A stretch of DNA of 39,696 bases, taken from assembly GCA_031383555.1 (NCBI GenBank), contig JANMZR010000151.1, positions 1-39,696 on the forward strand, given 5' to 3'. Both the position numbers and the translations under genes were made by a program. The notes beneath the pieces were generated by a model. The model saw nothing but the letters and a program-made list of their open reading frames with translations. It ran no database searches and was not told where the DNA came from. The stretch comes from JANMZR01 sp031383555. GTDB taxonomy: Bacteria > Bacteroidota > Bacteroidia > Cytophagales > Spirosomataceae. Each line of letters opens with the position of its first letter. Within the stretch, counting starts at the first letter, position 1. Of the stretch, positions 26,415 to 33,626 are shown one piece after another.

Positions 26415-27827
26415 ATGAAAAAGCTTTTAACCCTTGTTTTTTTTGCTATTCTCTTTTTTCCATATTCAACTTTTTCACAAGCTAAAAATAATTACAATAT
26501 TACTGTGAAGGTAGCAGGGCTCAAAGATTCTACTTGCTATTTAGCACATTTTTATTTGAATTCAAAAAGCCAAATAATAAAAGATACCGCTGTTTGTGAT
26601 AATAATGGTAATATAGAATTCATTGGCAATACTGAATTACCAAAAGGTATTTATATTGTTTCGATAGGCAGGTCCAAATCCATACAACTCATTATTGGAA
26701 ATGAAACTGAAATAGAAATGGCCACTGATACTAGTTATGAATACTCGACGATAAAAGTGATAAAGTCGGAAGAGAATAAAGTTTTTTATAGCTATCAAAA
26801 AAAGATGGGTGATTATAACGAAGAATTTAAAAAACTTACTGAACTTCAAAAAAAGTCCAATTCCAATGATAATTCTAAACTAAAAGAAGTACAAAATGCA
26901 GTAATAGCCTATCAAAAAGAGTTTTTTGAGAAAAATAAAAATACTGTCGCTGCAAAATTATTGCAAGCTCCACAACAACCTACTATTCCTGAAAGTCCAA
27001 AATTAGCCAATGGAAAAACTGACTCAACTTTTGCTTTAAGGTGGATTCAAAATCATTATTTTGATAACCTAGACCTTTCTGACGAAATGTTTATAAAAAC
27101 CCCATATTTGGAAAGTAAAGTCGATTATTATTTAGATAATCTCAATTACCAAATTCCCGATTCATTAAATAAAGCTGCGGATTTTATGATGGTAAAAGCC
27201 AAGTCAACAAATTCTATGCAAAAATACTTGGCAAGCCATATAGCAAGTAGGTATGAGAGGCCAACTTTTATGGGTGGTGATGCTGTTTTTGTGCACATGG
27301 CTGAAAAATACTTTCTGGGCATGCCAACGCTGTGGGACTCATCTACTTTAGCACCCATTAACGAAAAGAAAATTGCAGTGAAAAATGTACTTCTTGGCAA
27401 GAAAGCAATAAATGCTAACCTAACAGATACCACGGGAACAAAACTCATTCCCCTTTATGACCTAAAAGCAAAATATACATTATTATTTTTATATGATCCC
27501 GAGTGTGGCCATTGTAAAGAAAGAGCTCCTAAAGTGCTTGAATTTTATAATAAACTAAAATCAAAAGTTGACTTAAAAGTGTATTCAGCAAGTACCGTAA
27601 ACGATGTAAAAAAATTAAAAGAATTCATAAAAACCACCAAAACTGATGGCTTTATTCACGTATACGATAAGCTTTCATTAACTGATTTTAAAATGAATTA
27701 CAATGTATTTACAACACCACAAGTAATTTTACTTGATGCTAATAAGGTAATTATCGGTCGAGGTCTTGATGAAACACAAATGGAAGATTTGATAGATAAA
27801 ATGGAAAAGACAAGTAAAACAAAATAA
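26415..27827 (+). CDS. DUF4369/DUF5106 thioredoxin-fold protein (TlpA-like)
   Basis: 470 residues. Signal peptide (about 1-21, ending TFSQA), an N-terminal beta domain of DUF4369 type (YNITVKVAGLKDSTCYLAHF, about 27-46), a helical middle with DUF5106-like features, and a C-terminal thioredoxin domain with LLFLYDPECGHCKERAP; the redox cysteines are Cys364 and Cys367. The conserved cis-proline region reads FTTPQVILLD. Predicted to be an envelope-located thiol-disulfide oxidoreductase, possibly in cytochrome maturation or oxidative defence; the partner is unknown. A strong terminator follows. Confidence 0.85.
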   Translation: MKKLLTLVFFAILFFPYSTFSQAKNNYNITVKVAGLKDSTCYLAHFYLNSKSQIIKDTAVCDNNGNIEFIGNTELPKGIYIVSIGRSKSIQLIIGNETEIEMATDTSYEYSTIKVIKSEENKVFYSYQKKMGDYNEEFKKLTELQKKSNSNDNSKLKEVQNAVIAYQKEFFEKNKNTVAAKLLQAPQQPTIPESPKLANGKTDSTFALRWIQNHYFDNLDLSDEMFIKTPYLESKVDYYLDNLNYQIPDSLNKAADFMMVKAKSTNSMQKYLASHIASRYERPTFMGGDAVFVHMAEKYFLGMPTLWDSSTLAPINEKKIAVKNVLLGKKAINANLTDTTGTKLIPLYDLKAKYTLLFLYDPECGHCKERAPKVLEFYNKLKSKVDLKVYSASTVNDVKKLKEFIKTTKTDGFIHVYDKLSLTDFKMNYNVFTTPQVILLDANKVIIGRGLDETQMEDLIDKMEKTSKTK

Positions 27828-27836
27828 TAACTTTAT

Positions 27837-27874
27837 AAAAAATCCCTTTTCAAAATATGAATAGGGATTTTTTT
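27837..27874 (+). terminator. Rho-independent terminator after the thioredoxin-fold gene
   Basis: AAAAAATCCCT (27837-27847) pairs with AGGGATTTTTT (27863-27873) across a 15-base loop and is followed by T. Confidence 0.88.
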
Positions 27875-27920
27875 GCTCTCACTCCTGAAATAAAAATAAG
27901 TATTTCAATAAATTCTTTAT

Positions 27921-27950
27921 TCAATTTTCTAATTTCTACAATCTAATTTT
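27921..27950. repeat. Heptad array abutting the DUF58 gene's 3' end
   Basis: Units TTCTAAT TTCTACA and one more (27927-27947) in strict 7-base register, with looser flanking units. They touch the stop codon of the gene on the - strand, like the arrays at 11395 and 37007. All units here have one polarity. Confidence 0.6.
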
Positions 27951-28844
27951 CTATTTATTCCTTTTCATCAAAAATGCACTGATTATTTTATCAAAACCTT
28001 CATTGATATCTGCTTCAATAAAGTCTATTTTATATTGCATACAACGCAATTTTATTTCGTTAAAATATTCATTTACAGCAGCTTGATATTGTACTTTAAC
28101 TTCTGCGGGTTGTATTTTCACTCTTTCACCTGACTCCAAATCCGTAAATTCATATGGGCGGTCGTCATATTCAAAATCTCGCTCTTTTGAAGCATCATTA
28201 ACGTGGAATAACAAAACTTCATGCCTATTATGTTTCAAATGTTGCAAAGCTGAAAAAAGCTCCTCTTTTTTATCAAAATTTTCAAACATATCTGAAAAAA
28301 TAACCACCAACGATCTTGAATGGATTTTTTCAGAAATATAATGCAAAACATTAACAATACCTGTTTTTCTTCCATTTTTTGGCAATTTTAAAAGGCTATC
28401 TAAATGTTGAAATAGAGTATAAATATGACCAGGTGTTGACTTTACAGGTGTTTCAATTTCTATTTGGTCAGAAAATGTAAACAAACTTACGGCATCCTTT
28501 TGCTTTTGCAGTAAATAGGCAAAACAGGCCGCAGCCAATGTGCTAAAAGTGAGTTTACCACTATTATGATCTGGAAAAAACATCGATGAGGAAGTATCAA
28601 CTAATAAATAACAACGTAGGTTTGTTTCCTCCTCGTATCGTTTTACAAATAATTTATCTGTTTTTGCAAAAACTCGCCAGTCAATATGACGAGTTGACTC
28701 GCCAATATTATAAGCTCGATGTTCAGCAAACTCCACCGAAAAACCATGAAATGGCGATTTATGTTGACCAGTAATAAAGCCCTCAACCAATTGCTTGGCT
28801 AAAAATTCAATGTTTCCGTATTCTCTAACCTTGGTTAAATCCAT
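27951..28844 (-). CDS. DUF58 domain protein
   Basis: 297 residues. The N-terminal part has the family's hallmark SPFHGFSVEFAEHRAYNIGESTRHIDWRVFAKTD (about 29-62, read here in overlapping pieces), with the conserved D-x-R-x-(W) region, followed by a VWA-like core: LVDTSSSMFF near 86 (an intact D-x-S-x-S metal site) and VVIFSDMFENF near 180. DUF58 proteins usually sit beside MoxR ATPases and BatA-type VWA proteins; here neither is adjacent, so it is an orphan copy. Cytoplasmic by sequence. Function unknown beyond that association. Confidence 0.85.
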   Translation of the reverse strand: MDLTKVREYGNIEFLAKQLVEGFITGQHKSPFHGFSVEFAEHRAYNIGESTRHIDWRVFAKTDKLFVKRYEEETNLRCYLLVDTSSSMFFPDHNSGKLTFSTLAAACFAYLLQKQKDAVSLFTFSDQIEIETPVKSTPGHIYTLFQHLDSLLKLPKNGRKTGIVNVLHYISEKIHSRSLVVIFSDMFENFDKKEELFSALQHLKHNRHEVLLFHVNDASKERDFEYDDRPYEFTDLESGERVKIQPAEVKVQYQAAVNEYFNEIKLRCMQYKIDFIEADINEGFDKIISAFLMKRNK

Positions 28845-28954
28845 AAAATGAATATTCTCTTTTTAAAATTCCGACAAATAAAAGCAGCTTGCATCTGTAA
28901 ATCAGCATCAATTTTGCATTTTTCAATAATTCCAAAAGCAAAAATAATGATTTA

Positions 28955-29422
28955 TTAGTTGGGGTTGCCAAAAAACAAATTATTGAGTGAATCAGCTCGC
29001 ATACCAATCGGATCAATTACATTTAAACTTTGAAATCCGTTAAAACCCAAAATTTTAATTTCCACTTTAGCCAAACCTCTTTTCACGATTCCAAGCTCCT
29101 TTGCGGCTGCTTTAGAAATATCAATTAATCTAGATTTTCGATGTGGGCCCCTATCATTAATTCTTACAATTACATATTTAGATGTTTGTAAATTGATAAC
29201 TCCAACAATTGTATTGAAAGGCAATGACATATGAGCAGCTGTAAAATTGGCGCCCCTATATTGCTCACCATTGGAAGTGGTAAAGCCTTCAAATTTATCA
29301 GAATAAAAAGAACATAAACCTTGTTTGGAAGCGCCCAAAATTAGTTTTTGCGCAAATATGCTATTAGTTTGCAATATAAAATATATTAAAATTCTAAAAA
29401 TTAAAGGAAATCTATATCGCAT
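28955..29422 (-). CDS. RlpA-like double-psi beta-barrel protein
   Basis: 155 residues, with a signal peptide (about 1-24, ending SIFAQK) and no lipobox, unlike E. coli RlpA. The barrel contains GLCSFYSDKFEGFTTSNGEQY near 36, TAAHMSLPFNTIVGVINL near 61 and VIVRINDRGPHRKSRLIDIS near 83. The catalytic Asp of NDRGP, the His of AAH and the Glu of NGEQY are kept; the Asp that follows that Glu in canonical enzymes (E-x-Y-D) is Arg here. It lacks the C-terminal SPOR domain. Predicted to be a periplasmic lytic transglycosylase that cuts denuded glycan strands. Upstream, the 277-base gap to DUF3276 holds the divergent promoters. Confidence 0.82.
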   Translation of the reverse strand: MRYRFPLIFRILIYFILQTNSIFAQKLILGASKQGLCSFYSDKFEGFTTSNGEQYRGANFTAAHMSLPFNTIVGVINLQTSKYVIVRINDRGPHRKSRLIDISKAAAKELGIVKRGLAKVEIKILGFNGFQSLNVIDPIGMRADSLNNLFFGNPN

Positions 29423-29577
29423 TTATTTGAAGAATCTTAGTATTATTTAAAAAAAGAGAAACAAATTATTGAGGAAAAAATTTAAATTTTAGAATCATTT
29501 ATCATTTTATCATTTGAGAAAATTAAAAAAAACTAAATAATTTCTAAACTTAATACAATTATTAGAAAAAATAATTT

Positions 29578-29585
29578 TATTTTTG
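29578..29585 (+). promoter_or_regulatory. -7 element TATTTTTG upstream of the DUF3276 gene
   Basis: TATTTTTG fits TAnnTTTG, 114 bases before the ATG at 29700. There is no clean -33 element. It lies in an AT-rich gap (29423-29699) that otherwise shows nothing but poly-A/T. Confidence 0.35.
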
Positions 29586-29699
29586 AGCGAAAAATTAAGG
29601 TTTTACTAAAATTTTCAGTCAAAAACATTTTTTTTATTTAAAATTAGAAAACCCATTACACATATAATTAAATAAATTCTAAAATCCCTAAACAAACAA

Positions 29700-30059
29700 A
29701 TGGTGGAAGAGAGAGATAGAGAAGAAATTTTTTCAAAAAGAGTAAGAGCTGGAAAACGCACTTACTTTTTCGACGTAAAGTCAACCCGATCGAGTGATTA
29801 TTATATTACAATCACAGAAAGCCGTCGCTACCCAAAAGATGATGGATTTACCTACGAAAAGCACAAAATGTTTCTTTATAAAGAAGATTTTGATAAGTTT
29901 TTAGAAGCACTTACCGAGTCGGTAGATCATGTAAAAAATGAGCTTATGCCTGAATTTGATTTTAGCCAATTTGATAAAGTTGATGAATACAAGCCATCCG
30001 CTGACGAATTCAAATCAGCAGAAGAGTCTGAAGTTAAGTCAGATTTGAAATGGGAATAG
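29700..30059 (+). CDS. DUF3276 (PUR-alpha-like) small nucleic-acid-binding protein
   Basis: 119 residues. The domain runs from about residue 8 to 85 (EIFSKRVRAGKRTYFFDVK, YYITITESRR, YEKHKMFLYKEDFDKFLEAL) and matches the Bacteroidota and spirochaete PUR domain family, whose members dimerise and bind single-stranded nucleic acid. The tail (about 86-119) is acidic and low-complexity, consistent with modulation of binding. The ATG at 29700 is the first start after the AT-rich leader; VRAGKRTYFFDVK follows at the usual distance. Its terminator is the founder of the 46-bp array described below. Confidence 0.85.
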   Translation: MVEERDREEIFSKRVRAGKRTYFFDVKSTRSSDYYITITESRRYPKDDGFTYEKHKMFLYKEDFDKFLEALTESVDHVKNELMPEFDFSQFDKVDEYKPSADEFKSAEESEVKSDLKWE

Positions 30060-30078
30060 TCTAGTATATTTTATGTAC

Positions 30079-30108
30079 AAAAAAGCCTTCTTTTCGAGGG
30101 CTTTTTTG
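30079..30108 (+). terminator. Terminator of the DUF3276 gene
   Basis: CAAAAAAGCCTTC (30079-30091) pairs with GAGGGCTTTTTTG (30096-30108), 13 pairs with one G-T, around a TTTTC-type loop. A standard U-rich terminator whose 3' arm is then copied downstream. Confidence 0.85.
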
Positions 30109-30291
30109 CGATATTTATTGAAAATTTTAATATCTCTTTTCGAGGGCTTTTTTGTGATATTTACTGAAAATTTTAACATCTCTTTTCGAGGGCTTTTTTA
30201 TGATATTTACCGAAAATTTCAACATCTCTTTTCGAGGGCTTTTTTGTGATATTTATTGAAAATTTTAATATCTCTTTTCGAGGGCTTTTTT
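30090..30291 (+). repeat. 46-bp tandem array made of the terminator's 3' half
   Basis: CGAGGG recurs at 30095, 30141, 30187, 30233 and 30279, an exact 46-base period with four full units and a partial fifth. Each unit is CTTTTCGAGGGCTTTTTT followed by a 28-base AT-rich part that contains GATATTTA and AAAATTT and ends AA(T/C)ATCT. The units differ only by transitions (C/T and A/G). Only the first copy has the matching 5' arm (AAAAAAGCC). The rest of the gap to ychF (30292-30504) is AT-rich, with a possible promoter at 30457. Confidence 0.92.
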
Positions 30292-30456
30292 AATATTTTT
30301 AAAAATCTATCATTTTATTTATGATCCTTATTTTGAAACTTACCAATCCAAAGGTATAAGCACTCAGAGGCCTTATACCTCAACAGAATTTAATTTCAAA
30401 TTCTCCTATCGCTGGCATTTTTGAGGCTAACGCTAGCAAATCAATTCAAAAAATCG

Positions 30457-30464
30457 TAATTTTG
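30457..30464 (+). promoter_or_regulatory. -7 element TAATTTTG upstream of ychF
   Basis: TAATTTTG fits TAnnTTTG and lies 41 bases before the ychF ATG. No clear -33 element at the usual spacing. Confidence 0.5.
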
Positions 30465-30504
30465 CCCTTTATTTTTTCATACATAGATATTTCAATAAGA
30501 TAAA

Positions 30505-31605
30505 ATGGGATTAAAATGCGGCATTGTTGGCCTACCAAACGTTGGTAAATCGACTCTTTTCAGTGCAATTTCTAGTAACAAAGCAGAGGCTGCCAACTAT
30601 CCTTTTTGCACCATTGAACCCAATGTTGGTATTGTAAATGTTCCAGATCCAAGGCTTGGCATTTTAGAAGACTTGGTGAACCCTCAACGAGTATTACCCA
30701 CTATTTTGGAAATAATGGATATTGCAGGATTAGTAAAAGGAGCTAGTACGGGGGCAGGTTTGGGAAATAAATTTCTTTCCAATATTCGTGAAGTTGATGC
30801 TATAATTCATGTTGTTCGCTGCTTTGACGATGAAAATATAGTGCATGTGGAAGGTCGAATAAACCCTGTTTCTGACAAAGAAATAATTGATTATGAGCTT
30901 ATTCTGAAAGATTTAGAATCAATAGACAAGAAAATACCCAAAGTAGAACGCTCGGCCAAAGCGGGTGATGCCAAAGCAAAAGCCGAGTTGAATGCACTTT
31001 TGCTTTATAAAAAAACATTGGAAGAAGGAAAGCCAGCTCGTGTAATAGAAATAGATGAAGACTTAAAGGCAGCTGCTATTGGCGATTTGTTTTTGCTTAC
31101 AGTTAAACCAGTTTTGTACGTTGCCAATGTAGATGAAGCCTCAATTTTAACAGGAAACAGCCATGTAGATGCACTTAAAGAAGCCGTAAAAGCTGAAGGT
31201 GCTGAGGTGATAATAATAAACGCCGCTGTGGAAGCACAAATTGCCGAAATGGACGATGCCGACGAAAGAGAAATGTTTTTGGGTGAATATGGACTTACAG
31301 AATCAGGCTTAGATAAGTTGATAAGAGCATCGTATTCTTTATTGAATTTGATTACTTATTTCACCGCTGGGGTAAAAGAAGTGCGTGCTTGGACTATCCA
31401 AAAAGGTTGGAAAGCGCCTGCCGCAGCTGGCGTAATTCATACAGATTTTGAAAAAGGTTTTATTAGAGCCGAAGTGATAAAACTAGCTGACTATCAGCAA
31501 TATAAAACAGAAGTAGCCTGCAAAGAAGCTGGCAAAATGGGTGTTGAGGGCAAAGAATATGTAGTAGCAGATGGTGATATTATGCACTTTAGGTTTAATG
31601 TGTAA
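30505..31605 (+). CDS. ychF: Obg-family ATPase YchF
   Basis: 366 residues. Walker A GLPNVGKST at residue 8, the switch I to II region TIEPNVGIVNVPDPRL and DIAGLVKGASTGAGLGNKFL near 73, a helical coiled-coil domain (about 130-190), the nucleotide-specificity site VANVDE (where GTPases have NKxD, consistent with the ATP preference of YchF), and the C-terminal TGS domain beginning with YFTAGVKEVRAWTIQKGWKAPAAAGVIH. It binds ribosomes and influences stress responses. It is separated from its left neighbour by the 46-bp array and from its right neighbour by a long hairpin. Confidence 0.95.
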   Translation: MGLKCGIVGLPNVGKSTLFSAISSNKAEAANYPFCTIEPNVGIVNVPDPRLGILEDLVNPQRVLPTILEIMDIAGLVKGASTGAGLGNKFLSNIREVDAIIHVVRCFDDENIVHVEGRINPVSDKEIIDYELILKDLESIDKKIPKVERSAKAGDAKAKAELNALLLYKKTLEEGKPARVIEIDEDLKAAAIGDLFLLTVKPVLYVANVDEASILTGNSHVDALKEAVKAEGAEVIIINAAVEAQIAEMDDADEREMFLGEYGLTESGLDKLIRASYSLLNLITYFTAGVKEVRAWTIQKGWKAPAAAGVIHTDFEKGFIRAEVIKLADYQQYKTEVACKEAGKMGVEGKEYVVADGDIMHFRFNV

Positions 31606-31657
31606 ATTATAGGTAACAATGGATAGCGTGCAATAAAAAAGGCCTGATTAATAATTT

Positions 31658-31700
31658 TTAGCCTTACAGTCCGAAGCAAAACTTCGGACTATAAGGCTAA
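31658..31700. terminator. Long near-perfect hairpin between convergent ychF and lipoprotein genes
   Basis: TTAGCCTTA (31658-31666) pairs with TAAGGCTAA (31692-31700), one mismatch (C/A), then AGTCCGAAG (31668-31676) pairs with CTTCGGACT (31682-31690), loop CAAAA. This gives an 18-bp stem. There is a T run on the left and an A-rich stretch to the right, so it may end both transcripts; it may equally be a REP-like dispersed element. Confidence 0.75.
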
Positions 31701-31731
31701 GATTGTTACTTTTTATCAAAAATAAAAAAAA

Positions 31732-32655
31732 TTAAAGAAGCCGTTGCTTTGGTGCTTTACGATTGCCTTTGGCGCCACCTTTTCCCAGTTTGCCTGGCGC
31801 ATTATCGCCTGGGCATAGGTAACTGAGACCGAAAGTCCAATCGGCTATTATGTGAAAGTCATAAGTAACATAGTTGTAGTCGAAAAAATTAGTTTGCTGT
31901 GTAGGGTAACCTTGCGGGCTGTAGGCTAGGCTTTTATATTCGTCCCAACCTATAAATGTACCAAAGTAATAGCTGTTTTCGGCTAACAAGTCAATACGCA
32001 CAGCATTGTTGGCACTCTGCAAACGAGCCATACCAGCAGGCTCATAAAACAGATTTAATGGGTGCAAAGCAACCTCTTCAGAGAAATTTTTGCGTGTATC
32101 ATATTGGCTCAGGCGGGCAAACAAAAACTCGGGGCCACCATCTTCTGCAATATAATGTGCAGTTACATTACCTTGAGGATTATACACCAGCCGATGCGAC
32201 ATAGTTACATCTTGGTCACCATCAAAGTCGACCACAAGAGTAGCCAACCGACCTTGTGGATTATAGCTCACATTAAAATTGGCAGTGTAATTAAAAAACA
32301 CTGATGAAATTGATTTCAATGCTTTTATAGGACGGCGATGCTTGTCGTATTCCACACTTATTTTACGGGGGGAGTCTACACCGCCATAGCTAAGCTCCGT
32401 AATAAGGCCATCCTTTATTTCGTCATAATTCACTAAATAACCATCAATAACGGCACTAGCTGGGCTTCCATCGGCATTGTAATTAAAGGCCTGAAAACTA
32501 CCATCGTCTATTGCATTTAGCATACAACCTCCATTCCCTATTCGGGCAGCATTGTAATTTACTGTTGTTGTAGGTGCCAGCGATACATCTGGTTTTTGGC
32601 AGGCCGTAAAAGCTAGGCATAGACCTGCGAGCATAATTTTGTTTGCGTTTTTCAT
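31732..32655 (-). CDS. Lipoprotein with YD-repeat-like strands, unknown function
   Basis: 307 residues. Signal peptide with lipobox (LAFTAC, Cys about 19), so it is a predicted lipoprotein. The body has repeated tyrosine-aspartate-type strands (FNYNADGSPAS, VSYNPQGRL, LVYNPQGNV, LAYSPQGYP), reminiscent of RHS/YD-repeat or DUF4595-like envelope proteins. The last 23 residues are rich in Gly, Lys and Arg (PGKLGKGGAKGNRKAPKQ), unusual for a lipoprotein. G+C and codon use look higher than in the neighbours by eye. It follows the LytTR-only gene by 37 bases on the same strand and is probably its target or partner. Function unknown. Confidence 0.7.
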   Translation of the reverse strand: MKNANKIMLAGLCLAFTACQKPDVSLAPTTTVNYNAARIGNGGCMLNAIDDGSFQAFNYNADGSPASAVIDGYLVNYDEIKDGLITELSYGGVDSPRKISVEYDKHRRPIKALKSISSVFFNYTANFNVSYNPQGRLATLVVDFDGDQDVTMSHRLVYNPQGNVTAHYIAEDGGPEFLFARLSQYDTRKNFSEEVALHPLNLFYEPAGMARLQSANNAVRIDLLAENSYYFGTFIGWDEYKSLAYSPQGYPTQQTNFFDYNYVTYDFHIIADWTFGLSYLCPGDNAPGKLGKGGAKGNRKAPKQRLL

Positions 32656-32692
32656 TTTTGTAATTGTTTTGGTTTATGTTAAAAATTAATAA

Positions 32693-33031
32693 TTATGTAT
32701 TTAACTCTTTTACTGGTTTCTCAAATGCAACCTTTCTCCTTCTTGCCATTGCCACCCGATAATCGTTTTTCATTTCTACATAATCCTCTGAATGAAGGCT
32801 TTCGATACATTTGATGTATTGGAGGTTTACCATAAAACTTTTGTGTATGCGAAAAAACATCTGGCAAAGCTCAAAGCGTTTTTCCAGTTTTTTCATGGTA
32901 GTGGCAATTGTTAGCTTGCAGCCATCGGTAAAGTGCACATTGGTATAATTTACTTCGGCATGAAATAGAATAATGTCATTTGGTTCGGCGGCCTTCCAAG
33001 AGCCAATATAAATGTGGTCCTTAGTATTCAT
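32693..33031 (-). CDS. Stand-alone LytTR DNA-binding protein
   Basis: 112 residues, a single LytTR domain without a receiver domain. Features: NDIILFHAEVNYTNVHFTDG (about 18-37), TMKKLEKRFE, FFRIHKSFMVNLQYIKCIES (about 60-79), all diagnostic of LytTR. Bacteroidota commonly have such stand-alone regulators. The domain binds DNA as dimers at paired direct repeats. It heads a two-gene unit with the lipoprotein and diverges from the LytS/LytTR pair across a 595-base gap that contains a large palindrome. Without a receiver domain it is not a phosphorelay output; how it is controlled is unknown. Confidence 0.85.
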   Translation of the reverse strand: MNTKDHIYIGSWKAAEPNDIILFHAEVNYTNVHFTDGCKLTIATTMKKLEKRFELCQMFFRIHKSFMVNLQYIKCIESLHSEDYVEMKNDYRVAMARRRKVAFEKPVKELNT

Positions 33032-33626
33032 GGTTTTATATTTTTGTTTTATTATTTATGGTACAAAATTCAATGCAAACCTTTACTTAAAAAATAGACA
33101 ATATTGAGGAGAAAATTTTTCTCAAATTCCTTAATTGATATAGCAAAACCATAAATCAATATATAGAATCATTATCTTGAAGTAAAAGTCAATAATTAGA
33201 TTAATATAATTATTTGAATTCTGGCGAGTGAACTGAAATGATGGGTGAGTTGCAGTGTAATTTGTGTAAGCCGTTTAATTATTTGGCATTATAATTTGAA
33301 ATAAATTCAAATCGAAATAATTAAACGGCTAAAACTGTAAATCCCAAGTCTGAAAATAAAATAAGGAATATATTGGCCAAATGACTTGTTATTCACCTAT
33401 TAAAACATGTAGCTAACCAAATAATGTTTGCGATAAACCATATTTGTCTGTAATATTGATTATGATAAACAATTTATAATTCGACATTGAATCGAATAGC
33501 TATTTTTTTTATTATGTAGTTTTTTTGAGGATTCAAGCTTTATCACAAAAGTTAGAAAATTGCACTTTTTTGTACGGATTTTTTAAATTACAAAAAAATA
33601 AGTTTTGATAAAATATATTCTTTAGC
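33032..33626. other. Long intergenic region between divergent LytTR genes
   Basis: 595 AT-rich bases without a convincing coding frame. It holds the nested palindrome at 33269-33330 and must contain the promoters of both flanking operons. A TAAGTTTTG stretch at 33599 resembles a -7 element for the kinase gene but has one base too many. No LytTR-type direct repeats were obvious by eye. Confidence 0.5.
33269..33330. repeat. Nested palindrome, 16-bp outer and 7-bp inner stems
   Basis: AGCCGTTTAATTATTT (33269-33284) and AAATAATTAAACGGCT (33315-33330) are exact reverse complements. Inside, ATTTGAA (33294-33300) and TTCAAAT (33306-33312) form a second perfect stem around ATAAA. Outside, TTGCAGT (33250-33256) and ACTGTAA (33334-33340) pair with one G-T. 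There is no terminal T run. It could be a structured RNA, a regulator-binding site or the remnant of a small mobile element. Confidence 0.75.

Noticed and set aside
30090..30291. Possible CRISPR array
   Set aside because: The 46-base units are contiguous copies that differ by a few transitions; there are no unique spacers and no cas genes, and the unit includes a terminator arm.
33269..33330. Palindrome as a tRNA or phage attachment site
   Set aside because: No tRNA-like arms, integrase or flanking direct repeats were found.
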